A stretch of DNA of 6,548 nucleotides. Source: Chloroflexota bacterium (GTDB taxonomy: Bacteria; Chloroflexota; Dehalococcoidia; SM23-28-2; RBG-16-64-32). Shown piece after piece: positions 1 through 4,695 of this stretch. The notes beneath the pieces were generated by a model. That model was not told the origin of the DNA. It did no database searches and saw nothing but the letters and a program-made list of their open reading frames with translations. The position numbers and the translations under genes were made by a program. The DNA is taken from NCBI GenBank assembly GCA_022563285.1, contig JADFNQ010000078.1:1-6548 (forward strand). Direction: 5' to 3'. Numbering within the stretch: the stretch's first letter is position 1; every line of letters begins with the position of its first letter.

Positions 1-109
1 CCGGCGCCAGCTTCGCCAGCGCCTGCAGCGCCTCCAGCGCCAGCTGGCGGGCGCCGTGGTCCCGGTCCTCCCGGATGCGCTTGACGGCGGCGGCGATCTC
101 CTGTCGCAT
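1..109 (-). CDS. N-terminal fragment of a protein, possibly eIF-2B alpha/beta/delta family
   Basis: Reading leftward from an ATG at 109-107, the frame stays open for 36 codons to the window edge, so only the N-terminus is seen. The peptide begins MRQEIAAAVKRIREDRDHGA and continues with an alanine- and leucine-rich helix (RQLALEALQALAKLAP). The pattern of a charged helix, then D-x-x-x-GA-x-x-LA-x-x-AL, resembles the first helices of eIF-2B alpha/beta/delta-related proteins, which include ribose-1,5-bisphosphate and methylthioribose-1-phosphate isomerase relatives. An AAGGG stretch lies just before the ATG, and a GTGACC / TAGACT promoter-like pair lies further upstream. The gene is divergent from the CDGSH gene. 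A HEAT-repeat or other helical protein is also possible. I am fairly sure it is coding and unsure of the family. Confidence 0.55.
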   Translation of the reverse strand, partial: MRQEIAAAVKRIREDRDHGARQLALEALQALAKLAP

Positions 110-122
110 ACCCTTGACCGAC

Positions 123-152
123 AGTCTACCGCAGGCCACCGCTAACGGTCAC
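123..152 (-). promoter_or_regulatory. Candidate promoter of the left-edge gene
   Basis: On the minus strand, GTGACC (152-147) and TAGACT (128-123) are separated by 18 bases, each matching 4 of 6 positions of the sigma70 -35 and -10 consensus. The -10 box ends 13 bases before the ATG at 109, which leaves a very short leader. This is an inference from consensus matching only. Confidence 0.35.
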
Positions 153-227
153 GCGGCGTGTTCCGGCGGCGCTGTCTGCTACTATCGGAGGAGGAGAGGG
201 CGCGTCACCAGGGAAGGAGCGAATCGT

Positions 228-431
228 TTGGAAGAGGTCAGGATCAAAGTCCGCATCAACGGACCTTACCGTATTCAGGGCCCGATCATTCTGGAGGACG
301 CCGACGGCAACGAGTTCGTGCTCCCGGGGGAGATCATCGCCCTCTGCCGCTGCGGCGGCTCCAAGAACAAGCCCTTCTGCGACGGCAGCCACCGCGAGAT
401 CAGCTTTCAGGCCGAGACCAGAGCAAAATAA
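228..431 (+). CDS. Small CDGSH-type iron-sulfur protein
   Basis: A 67-residue protein made almost entirely of one CDGSH iron-sulfur domain. The signature C-x-C-x2-S-x3-P-x-C-D-G-S-H is intact: Cys40, Cys42, Cys51 and His55 should hold a 2Fe-2S cluster by three Cys and one His, as in mitoNEET-type domains. It is preceded by the usual beta region (VRINGPYRIQGPIIL...DADGNEFVLPG). No signal peptide or membrane anchor is visible, so it is probably a soluble electron- or cluster-transfer protein; its partner is unknown. I chose the TTG start at 228 because GGAAGGAG (212-219) sits 8 bases upstream and the protein then starts just before the conserved domain. The in-frame ATG at 75 lies inside the divergent gene and would add 51 non-conserved residues. 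The gene ends 129 bases before the convergent Nudix gene. Family assignment is firm; the exact start is likely. Confidence 0.9.
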   Translation: MEEVRIKVRINGPYRIQGPIILEDADGNEFVLPGEIIALCRCGGSKNKPFCDGSHREISFQAETRAK

Positions 432-527
432 CGGTCGAAGACGAGAACCCGCGCCATCACGGGCGGCAGGCGAATCCGTGAAAGTGCCCCCCACGTAACA
501 TTGGATGAAGGGTCACCCTCCCTTTGG

Positions 528-555
528 GCATCACGCGAGGAAACTCGCGTGATGC
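528..555. terminator. Perfect 12-bp hairpin with GAAA loop between convergent genes
   Basis: The arm GCATCACGCGAG (528-539) is exactly complementary to CTCGCGTGATGC (544-555), with a GAAA loop at 540-543. The closing pair is G-C, so the plus-strand RNA would carry a GNRA tetraloop. It is followed by GCGCTTT on the plus strand and has no long U tract on either side. It lies between the CDGSH stop (431) and the Nudix stop (560), a position that suits a terminator serving both convergent genes. The rest of 432-527 shows nothing I can name. Confidence 0.75.
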
Positions 556-559
556 GCTT

Positions 560-1027
560 TCAGGGGCCGGGGTAGACCCGCGCCAGCGCCTCCTCCAGCC
601 TGGGCACCGTCTCCAGTCCGCCCATCTCCTCGACCCTCACCCAGCGGCTCTCCGTGTGCTCCCAGTCAAGCCGTATGTGCTCCGGCCGCAGCGCCTCGAA
701 CAGGAACGGGTACACCGACCAGCGCGTATCGATAGTCTTATCGGGTACGACAAGCGGCTCCCCCTGCGCCAGCAAGCGTACGTCCCCGCGTCCCAGCCCC
801 ACCTCCTCCTCGACCTCGCGGTACGCCTGGTCCAGAGGCGACTCCGCCTCCAGGTAGCCGCTCACGGCTGCCCACAGGCCCTGGTACGTGCTCACACGGT
901 CGCTGCGGCGCAGGAGCAGGATCTCAGCCTGTCCTGAGCCTGCCTGCCCTGAGCTTGCCGAATGGGTCGAAGGGCCTTCCTCGCCGCCGCGCAGCAGAAA
1001 GCAGGTCACGACCTGTATATCCCGCAT
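560..1027 (-). CDS. Nudix hydrolase with an in-frame repeat insertion
   Basis: A 155-residue Nudix-fold protein, expected to cleave a nucleoside diphosphate linked to another group using Mg2+; the substrate cannot be read from the sequence. The Nudix box is at residues 57-78, ending in REVEEEVGL (Arg70, Glu71, Glu74, Glu75 as helix and metal ligands). The first part, SGYLEAESPLDQA, appears one residue shorter than the usual G-x5-E-x7-RE spacing. The start MRDIQVVTCFLL fits the first beta strand, and ILLLRRSDRVSTYQG the second. Between them is a low-complexity stretch, residues about 16-34 (GPSTHSASSGQAGSGQA), encoded by an interspersed palindromic repeat; relatives have a tight turn here. The ATG at 1027 follows GGAGGG by only one base and a TATACT box by nine, so translation may be leaderless. 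It is divergent from the kinase fusion gene and convergent with the CDGSH gene. Confidence 0.9.
   Translation of the reverse strand: MRDIQVVTCFLLRGGEEGPSTHSASSGQAGSGQAEILLLRRSDRVSTYQGLWAAVSGYLEAESPLDQAYREVEEEVGLGRGDVRLLAQGEPLVVPDKTIDTRWSVYPFLFEALRPEHIRLDWEHTESRWVRVEEMGGLETVPRLEEALARVYPGP
929..977. repeat. Interspersed palindromic repeat, one and a half units, inside the Nudix gene
   Basis: The stretch contains CCTGAGCCTGCC (933-944) followed by GCCCTGAGCTTGCCGA (946-961) and ends in TCGAAGGGC (967-975), giving GCCCT...AGGGC arms (946-950 and 971-975). It shares 12 identical bases with the copy at 4501-4520, and its second unit matches that copy at 14 of 15 bases. From memory, related CCCTGAGC...GAAGGGC elements are scattered in many copies through Chloroflexota and some other metagenome-derived genomes, where they create SGQA-like and HPEPVEG-like peptides. 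Here it is in frame, so the gene stays open. Confidence 0.75.
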
Positions 1028-1036
1028 ACCCTCCGC

Positions 1037-1042
1037 AGTATA
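1037..1042 (-). promoter_or_regulatory. -10 box of the Nudix gene
   Basis: TATACT on the minus strand (1042 to 1037) matches 5 of 6 positions of the -10 consensus and lies nine bases before the ATG at 1027. Transcription would start within about three bases of the start codon. I see no convincing -35 box at 16-18 bases. Confidence 0.5.
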
Positions 1043-1074
1043 ACCCGGCCCTGTTCCCCATTTCCCCCTGTTGC

Positions 1075-1080
1075 TATACT
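1075..1080 (+). promoter_or_regulatory. -10 box of the kinase fusion gene
   Basis: TATACT at 1075-1080 lies nine bases before the ATG at 1090, the same motif and spacing as on the opposite strand for the divergent Nudix gene. No Shine-Dalgarno sequence fits in the nine bases (TGGTCGGCT), which points to a leaderless or near-leaderless transcript. The -35 region is weak. Confidence 0.5.
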
Positions 1081-1089
1081 TGGTCGGCT

Positions 1090-2688
1090 ATGCCTGCTAG
1101 CGCGCTACCGCCCTTAATACGCGCCCTGCTTGACCCCGACGCCTATCCCCACCCCGTGGACAGGGTGGAGCTCCTCCAGACCCACATCTCCTACGTGCTC
1201 CTGGCCGGCGAGCACGTGTATAAGGTAAAGAAGCCGGTGGACTTTGGCTTCCTGGACTTCTCCACGCTGGGGAAGCGGCGCTACTACTGCCGCCGGGAGG
1301 TGCTCCTCAACGCCCGCCTCTGCCCCGACACATACCTAGGCGTGTCCCGAATACGGCAGCGCGAGGGCCGCATCACCATGGACGGTGCCGGAACGGTCAT
1401 CGAGTACGCCGTGCACATGCGCCGCCTCCCGGGCGAGCGGATGATGGATCGGCTACTGGAGTCGGGAGAGGTGACCAAGGCGATGCTGAGAGCGCTGGCA
1501 GAGCGACTGGCTGAATTCCATGCCCGTGCCGAAACTAGCCGGCGCATCGCTGAATACGGCGATTGGGCGATCCGTTTCAATTGGCGCGAAAACGTCAAGC
1601 AATGGGAACCGTACATCGCTCGGACGATCTCACAAGAGCAGGACCGGATACTTCGCGCCTATGGCGAAGCGTTCTTCGTGCGCAGAGCGGAGATTCTGCA
1701 GCGGCGCGTGGAAGAGATGCGAATCAGGCGCGTTCACGCTGACCTCCGATCTGACGCTGTGTGCTTCACCGACGGCATCTGTATCTTCGACTGCGTGGAG
1801 TTCAGCAACAGACTGAGTTTGCTTGATATCACACGGGACGTTGGTTTCCTTGCTATGGACCTGGACTATCGTGAGCGAACTGATCTGGCGGCGGCTTTCG
1901 TTGATCACTACGTTGAGATCTCAGGCGACGCTGAACTCCCACAGCTCCTTGACTTCTACGCGTGCTATAGCGCCTGCGTCCGCGGCAAGGTGGAGTCCTT
2001 TCTGCTGGACGAGCCGGAGGTGCCGCCGCGGGAGCGGCGGGCCGCAGCCCGCGCGGCAAGTCGCTACTTCGACTTGGCCTGTCGCTACGCCCGAAGCCTG
2101 CGGCCGGCGATGCTGGTCATCACCTGCGGCCTTACCGCCACCGGCAAATCGGCACTGGCGCGGCGTCTGGCCGGGCTGACCGGCATCGACGTCGTCTCAT
2201 CGGACGTCGTCCGCAAGCGGCTGGCCGGCCTGGCGCCGCGGGAGCGCCGCTTCGAGCCTTTCCGGGGTGGCATCTACTCGCCGGAGTTCACGGAGCGGAC
2301 GTACGCGGCGCTGCTGGAGGAGGGCCGGGAACGTCTGCGGCGCGGGCGGTCCGTGATCCTGGACGCCTCCTTCCTGCGACGGGAGCACCGTCGCGCCGCC
2401 GCCCGCCTGGCCGCTAAGGAGGGCGCACAGTTCGCTTGCCTCCAGTTCCTCGCCAGCGATGACACCGTACGCCGGCGGTTGGCCCGCCGCCTGCGCGAGG
2501 GCGCCGATCCCTCGGACGCCCGCTGGGAGATCTATGCGGGGCAGAAGCGCCGTTTCCAGCGCTCCACGGAGGTGCTGCCGGAGCGGCTCATCGTTGTGGA
2601 CACGAAGCAGCCGCTGGATCGAGCCGTGCGGCGCGCCCTGCGAAGCCTGCGCCTGCTCTCCCCCCTCTCGCTGCCCGCCGGGGGTTAA
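1090..2688 (+). CDS. Fusion of aminoglycoside-phosphotransferase-like kinase and P-loop (AAA_33) kinase
   Basis: A 532-residue soluble protein of the widespread bifunctional phosphotransferase/ATP-binding family (COG2187 plus COG0645 architecture). Residues about 25-300 are a protein-kinase-like fold: a nucleotide-lobe segment VYKVKKPVDFGFLDFSTLGKR (43-63), a catalytic loop H216-A-D218-L, and the metal-binding Asp234 in IFDCVEF, then LDITRDVGFLAMDLDYRERTD. Residues about 340-515 form a P-loop kinase with Walker A GLTATGKS (347-354), a following SSDVVRKRLAG segment and VILDASF (422-428). The biological substrate is not known for this family; it should not be read as an antibiotic-resistance gene. 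The ATG at 1090 is chosen because the conserved N-terminus (LPPLIRALLDPDAYPHPVDRVELLQTHISYV) begins there, whereas the frame upstream is non-conserved. The middle third (about 1501-1980) is distinctly lower in GC than both flanks. The length is normal for the family and both domains look intact. Confidence 0.9.
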   Translation: MPASALPPLIRALLDPDAYPHPVDRVELLQTHISYVLLAGEHVYKVKKPVDFGFLDFSTLGKRRYYCRREVLLNARLCPDTYLGVSRIRQREGRITMDGAGTVIEYAVHMRRLPGERMMDRLLESGEVTKAMLRALAERLAEFHARAETSRRIAEYGDWAIRFNWRENVKQWEPYIARTISQEQDRILRAYGEAFFVRRAEILQRRVEEMRIRRVHADLRSDAVCFTDGICIFDCVEFSNRLSLLDITRDVGFLAMDLDYRERTDLAAAFVDHYVEISGDAELPQLLDFYACYSACVRGKVESFLLDEPEVPPRERRAAARAASRYFDLACRYARSLRPAMLVITCGLTATGKSALARRLAGLTGIDVVSSDVVRKRLAGLAPRERRFEPFRGGIYSPEFTERTYAALLEEGRERLRRGRSVILDASFLRREHRRAAARLAAKEGAQFACLQFLASDDTVRRRLARRLREGADPSDARWEIYAGQKRRFQRSTEVLPERLIVVDTKQPLDRAVRRALRSLRLLSPLSLPAGG

Positions 2689-2705
2689 CATATCGCAAAG
2701 GCGTA

Positions 2706-2734
2706 TTGACATCTTAGCGATTGGCCTCTACCCT
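2706..2734 (+). promoter_or_regulatory. Sigma70-type promoter of the aquaporin gene
   Basis: A perfect TTGACA (2706-2711) is followed after exactly 17 bases by TACCCT (2729-2734), which keeps the key T, A and final T of the -10 box. The predicted start near 2741 gives a leader of about 29 bases containing the AAGGAG ribosome site (2757-2762). This is the best-matching promoter in the window and implies that the aquaporin is transcribed separately from the upstream kinase gene. Confidence 0.6.
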
Positions 2735-2769
2735 TCCCCTGAAAGCTCTTGCTGGCAAGGAGTAGAGCC

Positions 2770-3564
2770 ATGGCTCAATGGGACGAGCGAACCTTAGATA
2801 TCGACGAGGTTGCGGATGATGGTGGGCGGTTTAAGTCTGCTGCTGACTGGCTGGGCCTTTCGGAGGCGGACTTCGGGGAGAAGACCTGGCAGGCCGTCCT
2901 CGCGGAACTGATCGCTACGGCGCTGTTCGTTTTCGTGGGGGCCGGAACGGTCGTCGTCGTCGGTGGTGGCGGTACCGATAACGGAGGCCTCGTGGCCATA
3001 GCGCTGGCCCATGGCCTGGCGATCGCCCTGCTGGTCGCGGCGATAGCCAGGATCTCCGGCGGGCACATCAACCCCGCGGTGACGTTCGGGGCCGTGATCA
3101 CGGGCCGGATGAAGCTGTCCACCGGTATCCTCTATGTGGCCGCGCAGCTGGCGGGGGCGGTCATCGGCGCGCTCCTGCTGGAGGCGGTACTCGTCAGCGA
3201 AGTGGAGGGGAACCTGGGCGCACACGTACTGAATTCGAGCGCACTGGACGGTGAGGGCGCCGGTGTGCTGGTGGAGGCGGTGCTCACCTTCGTGCTGGTG
3301 TTCGCCGTATTCGCTACCGCGATAGACAAACGGGGCATGGCCAACATGGCCCCTATCGCCATTGGCCTTGCGGTGCTCGTTGACCACATGGTCGGCCTGC
3401 GGCTGACCGGCGCCTCCATGAACCCCGCTCGCTCCTTCGGGCCGGCCCTGGTGGCGGACGCCTGGAGCGACCACTGGGTGTACTGGCTGGGGCCGCTCAG
3501 CGGTGGCGGTCTGGCGGCGCTCTTCTACTACTTCACCTTCATGTGGCGCCGCGAGGAGGAGTGA
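2770..3564 (+). CDS. Aquaporin-type MIP channel
   Basis: A 264-residue inner-membrane channel of the MIP family, expected to conduct water and perhaps small neutral solutes. After an acidic cytoplasmic N-terminus of about 40 residues come six hydrophobic helices (roughly 41-64, 73-93, 116-142, 163-184, 192-210, 236-258) and two half-helices with intact NPA boxes: GGHINPAVTFG (Asn101) and GASMNPARSFGPAL (Asn218). Aligning by hand on the NPA boxes to AQP1 gives the selectivity filter His81, His206, Ala215 and Arg221. NPARS rather than NPARD, and His206 at the AQP1 His180 position, favour a water channel over a glycerol facilitator. His81 replaces the Phe of classical aquaporins. The ATG at 2770 is preceded by AAGGAG at 7 bases, better than the in-frame TTG at 2749. 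It converges on dut with a 20-base gap. Confidence 0.93.
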   Translation: MAQWDERTLDIDEVADDGGRFKSAADWLGLSEADFGEKTWQAVLAELIATALFVFVGAGTVVVVGGGGTDNGGLVAIALAHGLAIALLVAAIARISGGHINPAVTFGAVITGRMKLSTGILYVAAQLAGAVIGALLLEAVLVSEVEGNLGAHVLNSSALDGEGAGVLVEAVLTFVLVFAVFATAIDKRGMANMAPIAIGLAVLVDHMVGLRLTGASMNPARSFGPALVADAWSDHWVYWLGPLSGGGLAALFYYFTFMWRREEE

Positions 3565-3569
3565 CGGGC

Positions 3570-3584
3570 CCCGCCTAGGGCGGG
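3570..3584. terminator. Short GC hairpin between aquaporin and dut stops
   Basis: CCCGCC (3570-3575) pairs with GGCGGG (3579-3584) across a TAG loop, filling most of the 20-base gap between the convergent aquaporin and dut genes. The small loop and missing U tract make it a modest candidate; its position suits a shared terminator. Confidence 0.4.
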
Positions 3585-4022
3585 CTAGCTGCCGGTAGAG
3601 CCGTGGCCGCCGGCGCCGCGAACGCTGGCTGACAGCTCCTCCACCTCCTCGATCACCGCCTCGGCGGTCCTGCCCACCACCAGTTGGGCGATACGGTCGC
3701 CGGGGCGGATCACGTGGGGCTCCCGGAATGGCAGGACGTACATCGTCACCAGCACCTCGCCCCGATAGTCGCTATCGATGGTGCCGAACGACACCTGCAC
3801 CCCCTTGGCTGACAGCCCCGAACGCGGCCTCACCTGCAGGTCGTAGCCCGGCGGCGCTTCGAGGGCGATGCCGGTGGGCACGAGCGCGGGCTCCCGCCCG
3901 ATGATCATCTCATCGTCCAGGCAGGCGTACAGGTCGTAGCCGGTGGAGCCTGGCGTCGCCCGCTGTGGCAGGCGGGCGCCCGGCCGCAGCCGCTGGACGC
4001 GGAGGACGGCGGTCGCGCTCAT
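3585..4022 (-). CDS. dut: dUTP diphosphatase (trimeric dUTPase)
   Basis: A 145-residue enzyme that hydrolyses dUTP to dUMP and pyrophosphate in the cytoplasm, keeping uracil out of DNA and feeding dTMP synthesis. All five trimeric dUTPase motifs are present in order: GSTGYDLYA (25-33), PRSGLSAKG (66-74), GTIDSDYRGEV (80-90) with the catalytic Asp83 and the sugar-discriminating Tyr86, GDRIAQLVV (108-116), and the C-terminal glycine-rich arm RGAGGHGSTGS (135-145). His replaces the more common Phe in the last motif, a change also known in mycobacterial dUTPase, so it should remain active. The length is typical of the family. Its ATG overlaps the stop of the upstream DUF309 gene in an ATGA, which indicates translational coupling and explains the lack of its own clear promoter. 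Confidence 0.95.
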   Translation of the reverse strand: MSATAVLRVQRLRPGARLPQRATPGSTGYDLYACLDDEMIIGREPALVPTGIALEAPPGYDLQVRPRSGLSAKGVQVSFGTIDSDYRGEVLVTMYVLPFREPHVIRPGDRIAQLVVGRTAEAVIEEVEELSASVRGAGGHGSTGS

Positions 4023-4432
4023 TTGGAGGCCGCTCCGTCGTGGATGCGGGGAAGGGTCGAGCGGTCGAACTCGCTCAGACGCTTCGGTCCCAGATCGCGG
4101 GCCCGCTCGTAGCAGGCGCCCGCCTCCTCTATCAGCCGCTGGACGTTGACGCCCAGGCGGGACGGGCGGTACGGCTCCAGCAGGGTGAGAGCGTGGCCCA
4201 GCAGGTTGACGGTGCCCTTGTGATTGCCGCGCAGCAGGTGGTGGAACCCGGCAGCCACCTTGATGATCCCCTGGTAGAAGTCCGCCAGCTCGCCGCCCTC
4301 AGCCCGCCAGACGTCCTCCAGCGTCTCATGGCAGTCGTAGAAGCGCCAGGAGTTGAACTCGCGGATGGCTTTGGCCAGCGCCTCCCGCTTCTCCTCCTCG
4401 GTCAGGGGAGGGAGTGTGGTCTTGGGGCTCAT
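4019..4432 (-). CDS. DUF309 family protein
   Basis: A 137-residue, mostly helical soluble protein of the DUF309 family, whose biochemical role is not established. The family core is clear: FNSWRFYDCHETLEDVWR (26-43), with the conserved HE-x-LE-x-x-W pattern, then DFYQGIIKVAAGFHHLLRGN (51-70) and NLLGHALTLLEPYRP (76-90). The conserved His and Glu residues on helices could bind a metal or small ligand, but this is speculation. I chose the ATG at 4432; the frame runs on to a GTG at 4501, but that extension is non-conserved and reaches into an interspersed repeat. The stop overlaps the dut start by ATGA, so the two are expressed as one unit. TAGAAT (4445-4440) lies just seven bases before the ATG with no Shine-Dalgarno sequence, suggesting a leaderless message. 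Confidence 0.87.
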   Translation of the reverse strand: MSPKTTLPPLTEEEKREALAKAIREFNSWRFYDCHETLEDVWRAEGGELADFYQGIIKVAAGFHHLLRGNHKGTVNLLGHALTLLEPYRPSRLGVNVQRLIEEAGACYERARDLGPKRLSEFDRSTLPRIHDGAASK

Positions 4433-4439
4433 CAGCCCG

Positions 4440-4468
4440 ATTCTACGACGCGAGGCCCGCCCTGGCGA
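4440..4468 (-). promoter_or_regulatory. Promoter of the DUF309-dut unit
   Basis: On the minus strand, TCGCCA (4468-4463, 4 of 6 matches to -35) and TAGAAT (4445-4440, 5 of 6 to -10) are 17 bases apart. The -10 box ends seven bases before the DUF309 ATG, so the transcript should begin at or next to the start codon. The -35 part lies in the loop and arm of a 7-bp dyad (4457-4476). Confidence 0.5.
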
Positions 4469-4476
4469 GAGGGCGG
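4457..4476. repeat. Inverted repeat, 7-bp arms
   Basis: CCGCCCT (4457-4463) and AGGGCGG (4470-4476) are perfect complements around a six-base loop. The dyad overlaps the -35 region proposed for the DUF309-dut unit and could be an operator or simply part of the structured spacer. Confidence 0.4.
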
Positions 4477-4500
4477 AGGGGGCCGTGTTGTACCCGCTCA

Positions 4501-4520
4501 CCCTGAGCCTGCCGAAGGGC
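4501..4520. repeat. Interspersed palindromic repeat, second copy
   Basis: CCCTGAGCCTGCCGAAGGGC has CCCT...AGGG arms (4501-4504 and 4516-4519). It shares CCTGAGCCTGCC exactly with 933-944 and differs by one base from 947-961 over CCCTGAGC(C/T)TGCCGA. Unlike the Nudix copy it sits in a spacer between divergent genes, the usual place for such elements. Confidence 0.7.
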
Positions 4521-4540
4521 CAGCGGACCGTGTGGAGTCA

Positions 4541-4562
4541 GTGGAGGTCTGAAGACCTCCGC
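4541..4562. repeat. Inverted repeat with 8-bp perfect arms
   Basis: GGAGGTCT (4543-4550) and AGACCTCC (4553-4560) are exact complements around GA; adding a wobble pair and a G-C pair extends the stem to 4541-4562. As RNA the two-base loop would open by a pair or two. As DNA it is a compact dyad able to bind a dimeric protein. It is upstream of the proposed PHP promoter, so it is not needed as a terminator. Confidence 0.5.
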
Positions 4563-4567
4563 TGCAT

Positions 4568-4583
4568 GGGCACTCGGGTGCCC
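4568..4583. repeat. Inverted repeat with 6-bp perfect arms
   Basis: GGGCAC (4568-4573) and GTGCCC (4578-4583) pair across a TCGG loop, five bases after the preceding dyad. Together the two could form adjacent hairpins in RNA or paired binding sites in DNA. Confidence 0.45.
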
Positions 4584-4632
4584 CAGCCGCCGCCGTACGA
4601 ACTCGGCGCTCGCGCCTGCGGTGGCGCGCTTC

Positions 4633-4659
4633 CGCTTAACGTAAGCGTTATGCTATCCT
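4633..4659 (+). promoter_or_regulatory. Operator-like palindrome and -10 boxes before the PHP gene
   Basis: CGCTTA (4633-4638) and TAAGCG (4642-4647) form a perfect dyad around ACG, and AACG...CGTT overlaps it. Directly after come TATGCT (4649-4654) and TATCCT (4654-4659), either of which could be the -10 box. The dyad would then fall in the -35/-10 spacer, a standard place for repressor binding. This is the most AT-rich patch of the spacer. The -35 match is poor, so the promoter call is tentative. Confidence 0.4.
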
Positions 4660-4695
4660 GCGAGCAAGTCGTATCTGGAAGCGGAAAGAGGCCGA

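Noticed and set aside
75..227. N-terminal extension of the CDGSH protein to an ATG at 75
   Set aside because: The extension overlaps the divergent left-edge gene, is non-conserved, and the TTG at 228 has a strong ribosome site.
509..519. AGGGT-C-ACCCT palindrome before the 528-555 hairpin
   Set aside because: Five-base arms with a one-base centre are expected by chance here and cannot form a useful hairpin.
955..1089. N-terminal extension of the kinase fusion protein
   Set aside because: It would cover the divergent promoters and the start of the Nudix gene; the family N-terminus begins at 1090.
1090..2688. Aminoglycoside resistance gene
   Set aside because: The phosphotransferase-like domain belongs to the fused P-loop kinase family of unknown substrate; nothing points to antibiotic modification.
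2794..3474. Long open frame antisense to the aquaporin gene
   Set aside because: It mirrors the codon structure of a clear MIP gene, has no family motif, and has a His/Arg/Gly-rich composition typical of shadow frames in GC-rich DNA.
3965..4552. 195-codon plus-strand open frame over dut and DUF309
   Set aside because: It lies opposite two well-supported genes, and its tail (HPEPAEG) is just the interspersed repeat translated.
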